Shown: positions 7,790-15,989, counted from the first letter of the stretch. The stretch is DNA of 64,000 nucleotides from JAIBJN01 sp963802795 (GCA_963802795.1 CAWDJV010000003.1:248001-312000), one strand, 5' to 3'. Made by a program: numbers and translations. The notes: generated by a model from the sequence alone, not told the origin.

Positions 7790-10700
7790 CGGCCGAGACC
7801 GCCAGCTCGTCCAGAATCGCCAAGGCCGCGCCCTCGCGGAGACCTGCCCGAGAGACCTCGAGCGGGACGCCGAGGCGCCGGTGGAGGCAGGCGAGGATGA
7901 CGGCCCCACCCGCGAGCGTGCGTGCGCGGTGCTCGTGGAGCCCGAAGATCTTTGCCACTTTCGCCGATGAGCGCTTCGCGATGATGTGGAGCGCCGCGTC
8001 GAAGTCGTCGTCGGCGAGCGTTCGGCCGACGATCTTCCGCAGCGCCCGAGCCGTCCCGCCCGTGGCGAGGGCCCCCTGCGGCAGCAGCGGCGTGAAGCCT
8101 TCGAGATGGCGCTCCACCTCGGCCCGTGCAGCCACGAGGTTTCGCTTGCGAGGCGGATCGTCCCCTATGAAGCGCTCCGTGAGGCGGACCGCGCCGATGT
8201 CGAGAGAACGCGACCAGACGGGACCGCCCTCAGGGGTGCCGACGACCACCTCGGTCGATCCGCCTCCGACGTCGCAGACCGCGATGGTTTCGGGCAGCGG
8301 CGGCACGGCGGCGGCGACTGCGCCTGCGAAGGCGAGGCGCCCTTCCTCGTCCGCCGAGAGGACTCGCACCGGCGCGCCGCTCGCCGAGGCGAGCGCCCGG
8401 ACGAGCTCGGCGGCGTTCGCGCTCTGCCGGCCGGGCGCCGTAACGACGACCTCGACGGCGTCGGCGCCCGCCGCGCGCGCCGCCCGCGCGTAGCCGCCCA
8501 CCCACCGTGCCGTTTCTGCGATGCGCTCCGCCGACAGCCGCCCCTCGCGCTCCACGTCCTCGCCGAGGAAGAGGTGCTCCCGCGCCTCCCGCAACGGTAC
8601 GAGGGAGCCTCGCTCGCGTCGGGCCACGAGCAGCCGCACGGTGTTGGAGCCTACGTCGACGACGGCAACGGTCACGTCCGACCCATTGTTAGCTCCGCGG
8701 TCGGCTGGCATCAGCGCGGTCGGCGGGCCGCGCGGCGGCGCGCGCGCGGCGTTCGCCTTCCGCATGAGCGCGTCGTGGCTCGCGCGGCTCTCCTTCTCCT
8801 TGCTCGGCCGCAGCCGCTGCCAGCTTCCGTCCGGCTGCAGCGTCCAGGCCGTGTTGTCGGCCAGGAGCACGTCGAACGCTCCGGTCAGCTGCGCCTGGAC
8901 CCGCGAGTCTTCCACCGGAACGACGATCTCGATGCGGTGGTCGAGGTTCCGGGTCATGAGGTCGGCGCTTCCGAGAAACGTCTTCGCCGTGTCGCCCGCC
9001 TCGAAGACGAAGAAGCGGCTGTGCTCGAGGAAGCGCCCGAGCACGCTGCGCACGCGGATCGTCTCCGAGAGGCCCGGGACGCCCGGCCTGAGCGAGCAGA
9101 TCGAGCGCGCCACGACGTCGATCTCGGCGCCCGCCTGCGAGGCGGCATAGAGCTCCTCGATGATCGCCTCGTCCGCGAGGGCGTTCGTCTTCAGGCGGAT
9201 GCGGGCAGGCTCCCCGCCGGCCGCGGCCTTGGCGACCCCGCGGATCTCTTCGACGAGGCGACGGCGCAGGTTGAACGGCGCGACGAGGATCTTGCGAAAC
9301 CGCTGCGGCCGGCCGAACCCGGTGACGTAGTTGAAAAGGTCGGCGACGTCCGCAGCGATCTCCTCGTCGGCCGTGAACAGCCCGAAATCTTCGTAGATGC
9401 GTGCAGTCAGAGCGTGATAGTTCCCCGTTCCGACGTGGACGTAGCGCCGCAGCGCGTTGCCCTCCCGCCGCACGACGAGCGTCGTCTTCGCGTGAATCTT
9501 GAGGTTGGGGAAGCCGTAGACGACGTGGACGCCGGCGCGCTCGAGCGCCCGCGACCACTCGATGTTCCGATGCTCGTCGAAGCGCGCTTTCAACTCCACC
9601 AGGCAGACGCTCTGACGGCCGTCCTCGGCCACCTCGATCAGGGCCGGCACCAGCGGAGAGTCGTCGCTCGTGCGGTACACCGTCGTCTTCAGCGCGGCGA
9701 CCGCCGGGTCGCGGGCCGTCTCCCGGACGAAGCGCTCGAAGGTGGTCACGAAGGAGTCGTACGGGTGGTGGACGAGCAGGTCGCTCCGCCGGATCTCGGA
9801 AAAGAGGTCATCGCTGCCACGGGGTCCCGCGAAACGCGCCGGAGTGCGTGGAAGCCAGGGCTCGTCCTTCAGGTCGGACCGGTCGAGGGCAACCAGCTCG
9901 GAGAGGTCGGCGAGGTCGAGCAGGCCCCGGATCGGATAGACCTGCTCTTCTCCGACTCCGAGCCCATCCGTGAGCCTGGCGAGCATCCGGCTCGAGATCG
10001 AGCTCGAGACCTCGAGGCGGACGACGTCGCCAAAGCGACGGCGGCGAAGCTCCAGCTCGACCGCCTCGAGGAGATCGTCCCCGTCGTCGGACACCTCGAA
10101 GTCGGCGTCCCGCGTCACCCGGAAAACGGCCCGCTCGACGATCTCCATCTGCGGGAAGAGCAAGCCGAGGAAGTGGCCGATGACGGTCTCGAGCGGGACG
10201 AGCGCTCCCCGCTTGCCGACGTCGAGGAAGCGTGGCAGGTGCTCGGGGATCTTGACTCTGGCGAAGCGCTCCTCCCCGGCCTCGGCGTCGCGCACGAGAA
10301 CGGCGAGGCTGTTCGAGAGGCCGGAAATGTAAGGGAAAGGCTGCCCCGGGCCGACCGCGAGCGGGGTCAGCACCGGGTAGATCTCGCGGTTGAAACGCTT
10401 CTCGAGCTCGGCGAGCTCCTTCTCGCTGCACTCGTCCACCTGGACGATGGCGATCCCCTTCTCGGCCAGCGCGGGGACGAGCTCGCGGGTCCAGAGGCGG
10501 GACTGGCGCGCGGCCAAGGCGAGCACTCGCTCCCGGATCTCGGCGAGCGCCGCCGACGGAGTCCGGCCGTCGGGGGAGCGCACGGCGACGCCGGCATCCT
10601 CCAGCCCCATGAGGCCGGCGACGCGCACCATGAAGAACTCATCGAGGTTCGCGGAAAAGATCGAGCAGAACTTCACGCGCTCGAGCAGCGGAACCGAAGA

Positions 10701-10823
10701 GTCCGAGGCCAGCTCGAGCACACGCGCGTTGAACTCGAGCCAGGAGAGCTCCCGATTGAGGAGTCGCTCGCCTTCCTGGGAGATCTTTCCGGTCGCCGTC
10801 GCCATCGAGTAGGAGTGCATCAT
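7785..10823 (-). CDS. ppk1-ppx: Polyphosphate kinase PPK1 joined to exopolyphosphatase (Ppx/GppA)
   Basis: A single open frame of 1012 residues. Residues 1 to about 690 are PPK1, which makes polyphosphate from ATP: N-domain LNRELSWLEFNARVL, catalytic histidine in KIHAKTTLVV (about residue 440) and HVGTGNYH. Residues 717-1012 are Ppx/GppA exopolyphosphatase with VVDVGSNTVRLLV and DVGGGSTEVVV. A biased linker rich in Ala, Pro and Arg joins them. AGGAG lies directly before two adjacent ATGs (10823, 10820). Separate ppk and ppx genes are the rule. A GTG at 8675 could start ppx alone, and in another frame ppk would stop at 8689, so a single-base error could mimic the fusion. A PHO-like box precedes the gene. 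Confidence 0.85.
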   Translation of the reverse strand: MMHSYSMATATGKISQEGERLLNRELSWLEFNARVLELASDSSVPLLERVKFCSIFSANLDEFFMVRVAGLMGLEDAGVAVRSPDGRTPSAALAEIRERVLALAARQSRLWTRELVPALAEKGIAIVQVDECSEKELAELEKRFNREIYPVLTPLAVGPGQPFPYISGLSNSLAVLVRDAEAGEERFARVKIPEHLPRFLDVGKRGALVPLETVIGHFLGLLFPQMEIVERAVFRVTRDADFEVSDDGDDLLEAVELELRRRRFGDVVRLEVSSSISSRMLARLTDGLGVGEEQVYPIRGLLDLADLSELVALDRSDLKDEPWLPRTPARFAGPRGSDDLFSEIRRSDLLVHHPYDSFVTTFERFVRETARDPAVAALKTTVYRTSDDSPLVPALIEVAEDGRQSVCLVELKARFDEHRNIEWSRALERAGVHVVYGFPNLKIHAKTTLVVRREGNALRRYVHVGTGNYHALTARIYEDFGLFTADEEIAADVADLFNYVTGFGRPQRFRKILVAPFNLRRRLVEEIRGVAKAAAGGEPARIRLKTNALADEAIIEELYAASQAGAEIDVVARSICSLRPGVPGLSETIRVRSVLGRFLEHSRFFVFEAGDTAKTFLGSADLMTRNLDHRIEIVVPVEDSRVQAQLTGAFDVLLADNTAWTLQPDGSWQRLRPSKEKESRASHDALMRKANAARAPPRGPPTALMPADRGANNGSDVTVAVVDVGSNTVRLLVARRERGSLVPLREAREHLFLGEDVEREGRLSAERIAETARWVGGYARAARAAGADAVEVVVTAPGRQSANAAELVRALASASGAPVRVLSADEEGRLAFAGAVAAAVPPLPETIAVCDVGGGSTEVVVGTPEGGPVWSRSLDIGAVRLTERFIGDDPPRKRNLVAARAEVERHLEGFTPLLPQGALATGGTARALRKIVGRTLADDDFDAALHIIAKRSSAKVAKIFGLHEHRARTLAGGAVILACLHRRLGVPLEVSRAGLREGAALAILDELAVSAA

Positions 10824-10845
10824 CTCCTGAAACCATGCGAGGCGG

Positions 10846-10874
10846 GGTAACGGTCTGGTGAAGCTCTGGAGAAC
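10846..10874 (-). promoter_or_regulatory. PHO-box-like direct repeats before ppk-ppx
   Basis: On the minus strand GTTCTCC, CTTCACC and CGTTACC follow one another at 11-bp steps (plus-strand starts 10868, 10857, 10846). The site is 23-51 bases upstream of the PPK start and overlaps the GTG start of the divergent MFS gene, so one regulator could act on both. Confidence 0.55.
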
Positions 10875-11997
10875 GGGCGCGGATCACGGCGCCCTTGCCA
10901 TCCTCGCGCTCGCTGCGCTCGACGCCGCGGGCTACAGCGTCATCGCCCCGACGCTGCCGGCGATCGCGGACGAGACCGGCGCCGGGCCGGCGCTCACCGG
11001 CGCACTCGTCGCCACATTCCCCGCGGGGATGCTTCTGGGCTTCGTCCTGGCGGCACCCGGAGTGCGGCGGGGCCGAACGCGCGCGGTGCTCGCCGCCTCG
11101 CTGCTCGTCGTCGCCGTCGGAACTGCGGGCTTCGTGCTCCGGAGCGACGAGCTGGCCGTGCTCTTCGTCGCGCGGGCGCTCATGGGCCTCGGGTCGGGCG
11201 GCCTCTGGATAGGCCTCACCTTTGCCACGCTCGAACGCTCGCCGGGGCGGGAGTACCTCGCCATGGCCCGCCTCCTGGCCGCCTACTCGGTCGGAAGCCT
11301 CGTCGGCCCCGCGCTCGGCGCGATCGGCGGGGTGCGCGGGCCGTTCGCCGCCTACCTGGGGCTCGTCCTCCTCGGGCTCGTCGGCGCGGCCCTGCTCCGG
11401 CCGCCGGCCGACCGTCGCGCGTTCGTCTCCGACCGCGCCGCGCTGAGGCTGCCCGGCTTCTGGCTGGCCTGCGCCGCCGAGCTCGTCGCCGTCATCGGGC
11501 TCGGGCTGATCGAGGGCGTGCTTCCGCTTCATCTCGCGGAAGAGCTGGGCCAGGCGCCGATCGCGGCGCTGTACACGGGCCTCGCGCTCCTCGTCGCTGC
11601 CGCGGCAGTCGCGGCGGGTCACGCCTCGCCGCGCCCGGTCGTCGCGGCCGGCATCGTCATGATCGTGGCCGGAATCGGCGTGGCAGGGCTGGGAGGCGAC
11701 GTCTGGATCTGGATCGTGAGCCTGATGGTGGCGGGCGCAGGCTTCGGGCTCGCGGACACCGGCTCGGTCGGAATCCTCCTCGAGACGGTAGGAACCGAGC
11801 GAATCGTCACGGCCATGATCGTCTGGTCGCAGATCGGCATCGCCGGCTACCTGATCGGCCCGCTCGCGGGCGGCGCGGTCGCCGAGGGCCTGTCCTTCGC
11901 GTGGATCGGAGTCGTCCCGCTCGCGGCCGCGGCCGGGCTCGCCGCGATCGTCCTGGCGCTGCGTGGGCGCTACGCGGCCGCGGCGGCCGAGTTGTGA
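10858..11997 (+). CDS. MFS transporter (DHA1-like)
   Basis: A 379-residue protein with about twelve hydrophobic segments. The first starts at residue 12 (ALAILALAALDAAGYS), so the GTG at 10858 is the only start that keeps it whole. It resembles drug or sugar efflux MFS proteins (IAPTLPAIADE after helix 1, VARALMGLGSGGLWIG in helix 4). It is divergent from ppk-ppx with only 34 bases between, and its start lies inside a PHO-like box. The substrate is unknown; export or uptake of a phosphorus compound is possible but unsupported. Confidence 0.8.
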   Translation: MKLWRTGADHGALAILALAALDAAGYSVIAPTLPAIADETGAGPALTGALVATFPAGMLLGFVLAAPGVRRGRTRAVLAASLLVVAVGTAGFVLRSDELAVLFVARALMGLGSGGLWIGLTFATLERSPGREYLAMARLLAAYSVGSLVGPALGAIGGVRGPFAAYLGLVLLGLVGAALLRPPADRRAFVSDRAALRLPGFWLACAAELVAVIGLGLIEGVLPLHLAEELGQAPIAALYTGLALLVAAAAVAAGHASPRPVVAAGIVMIVAGIGVAGLGGDVWIWIVSLMVAGAGFGLADTGSVGILLETVGTERIVTAMIVWSQIGIAGYLIGPLAGGAVAEGLSFAWIGVVPLAAAAGLAAIVLALRGRYAAAAAEL

Positions 11998-12013
11998 AGG
12001 TGAGGGAAAGAGC

Positions 12014-12047
12014 CGGCAGCCCGCCGGCGAGGATCGGCGGGCTGCTG
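12014..12047. terminator. Strong hairpin between convergent MFS and phoX genes
   Basis: The arms 12014-12026 and 12035-12047 pair over 13 positions (core CAGCCCGCCG with CGGCGGGCTG, one G-T pair) around an 8-base loop. It lies 17 bases after the MFS stop and 36 after the phoX stop on the opposite strand, a fitting place for a bidirectional terminator. No T-run follows. Confidence 0.6.
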
Positions 12048-12082
12048 TGGAGGTGGGGCGAAGCCCCGCGGGGATCAGGAGC

Positions 12083-13480
12083 TCAGCGGGCCGACTTCCA
12101 CGGCCCCCAGATCGCATACGTGACGGCGGCTCCGTCCGGCGGGCCCTCCGGCAGGTTGCCGCGATCGCCCTGCTGGTTGACGAAGAGGATCTGCCCGTGC
12201 GGGTCGAAGCAGCCGCCGCAGAACTCAGTCGCGTTGGCGGCCGTCTTGGCGAAGTCGTAGATCTGACCGTCGAGCGTGACGCCGCGCAGGAACTGCTCGC
12301 CGGAACCGTCCTCCTGGAGGAGGATGTGCCCGCTCCTCGGGACGATGACGACGTTGTCGGGGCTCTGGAGCACCGTCGAGCCGGGCGACTCGAAGATCAG
12401 CGTGACCGCCTCCCGCTCGGGGTCGTACTCCCATACCTGGCCCTGGCCGGCCGCCCCGCCGTTCGTGACGTCGAAGTAGATCTTCTTCCCTCCGACCCAC
12501 ATGCCCTCGAGGCGGTTGAAGGCGGCGGCGCCCTTCGCGTAGGCCTGGTTTCGTGTGGCGAGCGGTCCGTTGTCCGTGTCGTCCTCGTGGTCCGGGGAGT
12601 CGATGGTCACCCACTCGACCGGCAGCGGATCGAGCGGGGTCCGGCCCAGGTCCATGATCGCCTGCGGCTCGTCCCGGAGCTTCAAGGCCTGGAGGACGCC
12701 GGTCGTCTTCGAGAGCGGGTCCTTCGCGCCATACGGTGGGTTCGGGATGTAGCGGTAGAAGGCCGCCCCCGCCGGGTTCCCGGCCGACCTGGTCCGATCC
12801 TCGGTCTCGTAGAGTGCGCCGCCGAAGAAGAGCGACGCCTCGTGGACGAAGCGCCCCGCGCCGACGATCGGCTCCGCCTTCACGGGCCCGGTGGCGGAGG
12901 ACAGGATGTCGAAGACGTAGCCGTGCTTGATGCCGGCCGCGCTTCGGTTCACCACCTCCTCGCAGGTGACCCACGAGGCCCACGGCGTCGTCCCACCGGC
13001 GCAGTTCGTGTCCGTGCCGCCGAGGACCGCGAAGGTCTCGACGACCTCGAAGTCGCCCTTCCGGGGGCCGGTGTCGACGACGATCTTCGTGTTCCCGGCG
13101 TTGTAGGACGGCGTCGGGTCGTAGCGGAGCTCTTCGGGGACGACCACGTTGATCTCGCCGGCCTGGCGCCGGTTCTCGTGGTTGCGGATCAGGACGATCG
13201 AGCCCCGCTTGCCGCGATACGCCGCCATGCCGTCGAAGATCCCGGGCACGATGTTCCCGTCGCTCATCAGCTCGCCCTGGCGCTGGATGACCGTGTAGTC
13301 GAAGGCCTCGGGAAGCCAGAGGTCGCCCTTGTCGACGAGCGGCCCGTAGCCCGGCGTGCGGGCCGGGGTCTTCCCGTGGGCGACCTGCGCGCCGAGCGCT
13401 CCGAGTGGGCCGAGCGCGGCCAGGCCTCCGCCTGTTGCCAGGCCGCGGCGAAGCAACGTCCTTCGGTCGAGCGTCTCCAT
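12083..13480 (-). CDS. phoX: PhoX-type alkaline phosphatase (DUF839), Tat-exported
   Basis: A 465-residue secreted phosphatase releasing phosphate from organic esters. The N-terminus METLDRRTLLRRGLATGGG is a twin-arginine signal (RRTLLRRG) with a hydrophobic stretch after it. PhoX features include LIRNHENRR, HVDE-like metal-binding acidic segments, TPWASWVTCEEVVNR, and NVVIVPRSGHILLQEDGSGE near the end. Length agrees with the family. PhoX is calcium/iron dependent and a classic phosphate-starvation gene. Two PHO-like repeat arrays lie 80-183 bases upstream of the ATG. Confidence 0.88.
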   Translation of the reverse strand: METLDRRTLLRRGLATGGGLAALGPLGALGAQVAHGKTPARTPGYGPLVDKGDLWLPEAFDYTVIQRQGELMSDGNIVPGIFDGMAAYRGKRGSIVLIRNHENRRQAGEINVVVPEELRYDPTPSYNAGNTKIVVDTGPRKGDFEVVETFAVLGGTDTNCAGGTTPWASWVTCEEVVNRSAAGIKHGYVFDILSSATGPVKAEPIVGAGRFVHEASLFFGGALYETEDRTRSAGNPAGAAFYRYIPNPPYGAKDPLSKTTGVLQALKLRDEPQAIMDLGRTPLDPLPVEWVTIDSPDHEDDTDNGPLATRNQAYAKGAAAFNRLEGMWVGGKKIYFDVTNGGAAGQGQVWEYDPEREAVTLIFESPGSTVLQSPDNVVIVPRSGHILLQEDGSGEQFLRGVTLDGQIYDFAKTAANATEFCGGCFDPHGQILFVNQQGDRGNLPEGPPDGAAVTYAIWGPWKSAR

Positions 13481-13559
13481 GCTGAAGTACCTCCCCCTGT
13501 CGTCGTGCCTAGCTGCGCACGAGTCTCCGCGAGCGTCGGGGGACGGTGGGCATCGGCTT

Positions 13560-13588
13560 GGTGAACATCCGGCCGCGGGTGGGTGAAC
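13560..13588 (-). promoter_or_regulatory. PHO-box-like repeats, proximal to phoX
   Basis: GGTGAAC occurs at 13560-13566 and again at 13582-13588, i.e. GTTCACC twice on the minus strand. The spacing is 22 bases, twice the 11-bp PHO period, with a degenerate middle block. It is 80-108 bases upstream of the phoX start. Confidence 0.55.
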
Positions 13589-13634
13589 GCGGGCTCTGTG
13601 TCCAGGAGCCGGCTGCGCGCATGGGGTCTCGGCC

Positions 13635-13663
13635 GGTGAACGGCTGGTGAGAGACCTGTGAAG
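13635..13663 (-). promoter_or_regulatory. PHO-box-like repeats, distal to phoX
   Basis: Three consecutive 7-mers at an exact 11-bp period: GGTGAAC (13635), GGTGAGA (13646) and TGTGAAG (13657) on the plus strand, which read CTTCACA, TCTCACC, GTTCACC toward phoX. The array starts seven bases past the end of the CBS gene. Confidence 0.65.
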
Positions 13664-13669
13664 CGGTTT

Positions 13670-14059
13670 CTAGACGCCCCGAGGCGCCGCGTCGGCGAGG
13701 GCGACTCGCATGAGGTCGCGGATCGAGACGATCCCTGCAACCTTGCCCTCCTCGAGGACAGGCAGGTGCCGGAAACCGCCGTGGATCATGAGCGAGGCGG
13801 CGTGGTCTGTATCGTCGGAGGCCTCGATCGTCTCCGGATGCCGCGTCATCCAGTCGCGCACGCGCGCGTCCTCCGGGAGGCCGGCCGCCACGGCCCGGAG
13901 AATGTCGCGCTCGGTGAGAATCCCCTCGAGACGCTCGCCCTCGAGGACGACGACCGCGCCGACGCCGCGCTCGACCATCCGCTTTACCGCATCCGAGATC
14001 AGCTCATCCGGCGCGGCGGAGAGGAGCTCGCGCGACATGTGCTCCGCGATCGCCGACAC
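13670..14059 (-). CDS. Two-CBS-domain protein
   Basis: A 129-residue protein of two CBS domains. The first ends in GILTERDILRAVAAG and the second in GIVSIRDLMRVALAD, the usual CBS strand-turn-helix endings. Such pairs bind adenosine nucleotides (AMP, ATP, or SAM). No output domain is attached. The GTG start at 14059 lies inside one arm of a 13-bp inverted repeat. It is upstream of phoX in the same direction, separated by the PHO boxes. Confidence 0.88.
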   Translation of the reverse strand: MSAIAEHMSRELLSAAPDELISDAVKRMVERGVGAVVVLEGERLEGILTERDILRAVAAGLPEDARVRDWMTRHPETIEASDDTDHAASLMIHGGFRHLPVLEEGKVAGIVSIRDLMRVALADAAPRGV

Positions 14060-14130
14060 AGCCGTCGATCCTAAAGGCAGTCGGCAGGATGCGTCGGCGC
14101 AGAACTCGATTCAAAATGACGGCTGTGTCG
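14054..14130. repeat. 13-bp inverted repeat over the start of the CBS gene
   Basis: CGACACAGCCGTC (14054-14066) is matched by its exact reverse complement GACGGCTGTGTCG (14118-14130). One arm contains the GTG start codon of the CBS gene (14057-14059), the other lies in its leader. In RNA this would form a 13-bp stem hiding the start codon. Confidence 0.55.
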
Positions 14131-14219
14131 CCGGGCCGCCCTGGACGGCGCGATTCTGCGTCCTCGGTCGCGCCCGTATTCTCGAATACGAGCGCGGGTG
14201 GGTGGGGACATCATCAGTG

Positions 14220-14244
14220 GACGAGTTCGCGCAGCGAACTCGTC
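14220..14244. terminator. Perfect 11-bp hairpin downstream of phoP
   Basis: GACGAGTTCGC (14220-14230), loop GCA, then GCGAACTCGTC (14234-14244). It lies about 58 bases past the stop of the minus-strand phoP-like gene and before the CBS gene in the same direction. It is a plausible terminator, although no T-run follows. Confidence 0.5.
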
Positions 14245-14301
14245 CTTGCCTCGCACTCGCCCAGGACACCCCGGCGACGAGCGACATCCTGAACCGAGTT
14301 C

Positions 14302-14997
14302 TTACTTGCCGACTGCCTCGACCTTGTAGCCGACCCCGTAACGCGTCTGGATGAACGTGTGCGCCGGGGAGAGGGACTCGAGCTTGTCCCTGATCTTGCG
14401 CACGAAGACGTCCACCGTCCGGTCGCGGTGCGTCAGCCGGCGGCCCCACACCTTCTGGAGCAGCTCGTCGCGGGTGACGACGCGGCCCTGTTCGAGCGCG
14501 AGAGCGTAGAGGAGCCGGAACTCCGTGGGCGTCAGCTCGGCGCTCTCACCCGAGACGTACGCCTGCACGTTCAAGGGGTCGACCTTCAGCTCCTCGATTT
14601 CGATTGGCTCGCCGCGGCGCTCGTCCTGCACGCGGACGCCACGACGAGCCGCCGCGCGCACGCGCGCGACAAGCTCTTTCATCGAGAACGGCTTCACGAG
14701 ATAGTCGTCCGCGCCGATCTCGAGCGCGTGGACGCGGTCGTGCTCCGTCCCGCGGGCGCTGACGACGACGATCGGAGTGCCGATGCCCTCGTTCCGCGCC
14801 GTCTCGATCAGCTTCCAGCCGTCGATCCCCGGAAGCATGAGATCGAGGACGCAGACGTCGGGCCGCTCGTAGCGCAGGCGCGCGAGCCCGGACTCGCCCT
14901 TGGCGACCCAGTGAGGGTCGAATCCCGCCGAGGTGAGGTGGCGCGCCATGCCCTGCGCGATGACGTCGTCGTCCTCGATGATCAGCACCTTCGACAC
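14302..14997 (-). CDS. phoP: OmpR-family response regulator, PhoP/RegX3-like
   Basis: A 231-residue winged-helix response regulator. Start GTG at 14997 (VSKVLIIEDDDVI) with GAGGG five bases before; longer upstream frames add only low-complexity sequence. Phosphoacceptor aspartate in VCVLDLMLPG, lysine in DDYLVKPFSMKEL, and a C-terminal DNA-binding domain with LTPTEFRLLYAL and a winged-helix end TRYGVGYKVEAVGK. I call it PhoP-like because a PHO-like box precedes it, phoX and ppk lie next to it, and a PhoR-like kinase is 1.3 kb away. OmpR family membership is firm; the PhoP role is inferred. Confidence 0.8.
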   Translation of the reverse strand: MSKVLIIEDDDVIAQGMARHLTSAGFDPHWVAKGESGLARLRYERPDVCVLDLMLPGIDGWKLIETARNEGIGTPIVVVSARGTEHDRVHALEIGADDYLVKPFSMKELVARVRAAARRGVRVQDERRGEPIEIEELKVDPLNVQAYVSGESAELTPTEFRLLYALALEQGRVVTRDELLQKVWGRRLTHRDRTVDVFVRKIRDKLESLSPAHTFIQTRYGVGYKVEAVGK

Positions 14998-15056
14998 GTC
15001 ACCCTCGATTTTGCCCGCAACGCCGGGCTGCCGGGGTCGCGCAACGGTAGCGGAGT

Positions 15057-15074
15057 TGTGAATAAGTGGTGAAC
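15057..15074 (-). promoter_or_regulatory. PHO-box-like repeats before phoP
   Basis: TGTGAAT (15057) and GGTGAAC (15068) are 11 bases apart; on the minus strand they read GTTCACC then ATTCACA with linker ACTT. The pstS box has the same linker between two of its blocks. The site is 60-77 bases upstream of the PhoP-like start, suggesting autoregulation. Confidence 0.6.
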
Positions 15075-15085
15075 CAGGGCTGGCC

Positions 15086-15530
15086 GTTCGGTCACGCGAA
15101 TCAGTGCCACGTCCCTCTATCGTGTGCCGGCGAGAGCGCGGAGAGTCGAACGGTGCGCATGGATACAGCCGCTGTCGCCGACGGCGTCGGAAACCCACAC
15201 ACAGACCTCGCTCAAAACTTCGCGGTCGAGCGACCTCCGCACCGAACCGAACGGCTCGCTCTTACGAACCAAGAACAGCGGCCCAGCGGGCTCGTCGGAG
15301 GGAAGGGTTGGCGGCCCAGCCCTCCCTCCGACCCCCGTCCTCGGATACCGACGTTCTCCTCCCCGCGCGACGCGCTCAGGAAGATCCCCGCCGCCGACCG
15401 CGATCAGCGAAATCCGAGGAGGCTCGCGACACTCGAGGAGCACGGAGTCCCCGCGGGACGACGGACCGAAAGCTAGTCGAGTTGCGCGACTCGGCAGAGA
15501 CTCCCCGCTTATGGGGCTCATGTTAGGCGT
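15086..15530. other. Intergenic stretch with a long stem-loop
   Basis: No convincing gene is seen: the frames open here have no domain, no ribosome-binding site and atypical codon use. The one structure is a stem-loop at 15296-15330: CGGAGGGA pairs with TCCCTCCG and GGGTTGG with the CCAGCCC side, with one bulged A and a CGGC loop. It could terminate the secreted-protein transcript (stop 15531) or belong to a small RNA. Confidence 0.4.
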
Positions 15531-15989
15531 TCATGCGAGCAAGGCGCAGAGGTCCACAATCTGTCCGGTGACGGCGACCGTCGGCTCGTCGCCTCCGAAC
15601 GAGATTCGGCCGGTCAACCAGGCGAGCGGAGGCAAATTGGTGAACCCGTGATCGAAGAACACCCAGGGGCCGGCCCCGCTGAACTGGAGCGAACCGTCGT
15701 GATTCACCGTCGTGAATGCAGGCCCGGAAACATTCAGCATGATCGAAGCATTGGCGCTGCTCAGCCGAACTACCGAGTGCCCGGTGAGGAACTGCACGAC
15801 CGGCAGGCCTTCGGGGAAGGTCATAAGCGTGAACTGCTCATTGACGGGTTCGATCAGGACGTCGAATCCGCACCCCGTCGCCGTGACCGAACCCGAGGGG
15901 AGGGCTTCCCTGTCGGGCGGTGCGGCCGAGGCGCTGGCCGGCAAAGCGAGAAGGCCAACGACTGCCAGAACTGCTGAGAAACGCAACAT
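15531..15989 (-). CDS. Secreted protein of unknown function
   Basis: A 152-residue protein with a clear signal peptide: MLRFSAVLAVVGLLALPA followed by SASAAPPD, an AxA-type cleavage site. The ATG at 15989 has AGGAG eight bases before it, deciding against an upstream start at 16082. The mature part is beta-rich (TATGCGFDVLIEPVNEQFTL, NASIMLNVSGPAFTTV) with two cysteines. Base composition is visibly less GC-rich than the neighbours, suggesting later acquisition. It lies between phoP and phoR on the phoP strand. I do not recognise the family. Confidence 0.7.
   Translation of the reverse strand: MLRFSAVLAVVGLLALPASASAAPPDREALPSGSVTATGCGFDVLIEPVNEQFTLMTFPEGLPVVQFLTGHSVVRLSSANASIMLNVSGPAFTTVNHDGSLQFSGAGPWVFFDHGFTNLPPLAWLTGRISFGGDEPTVAVTGQIVDLCALLA

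Noticed and set aside
7986..10850. A 954-codon plus-strand frame opposite ppk-ppx
   Set aside because: It is an antisense shadow caused by GC-rich codons; the sequence is charged low-complexity and the minus strand encodes clear PPK and Ppx motifs.
14302..15198. A 298-aa version of the PhoP-like regulator
   Set aside because: The extra 67 N-terminal residues have no receiver homology and cover the PHO-like box; GTG 14997 has a ribosome-binding site.
15066..15651. Overlapping 135-175-codon frames in the gap after phoP
   Set aside because: All are Arg/Ser-rich with no domain, no ribosome-binding site and no consistent codon bias.
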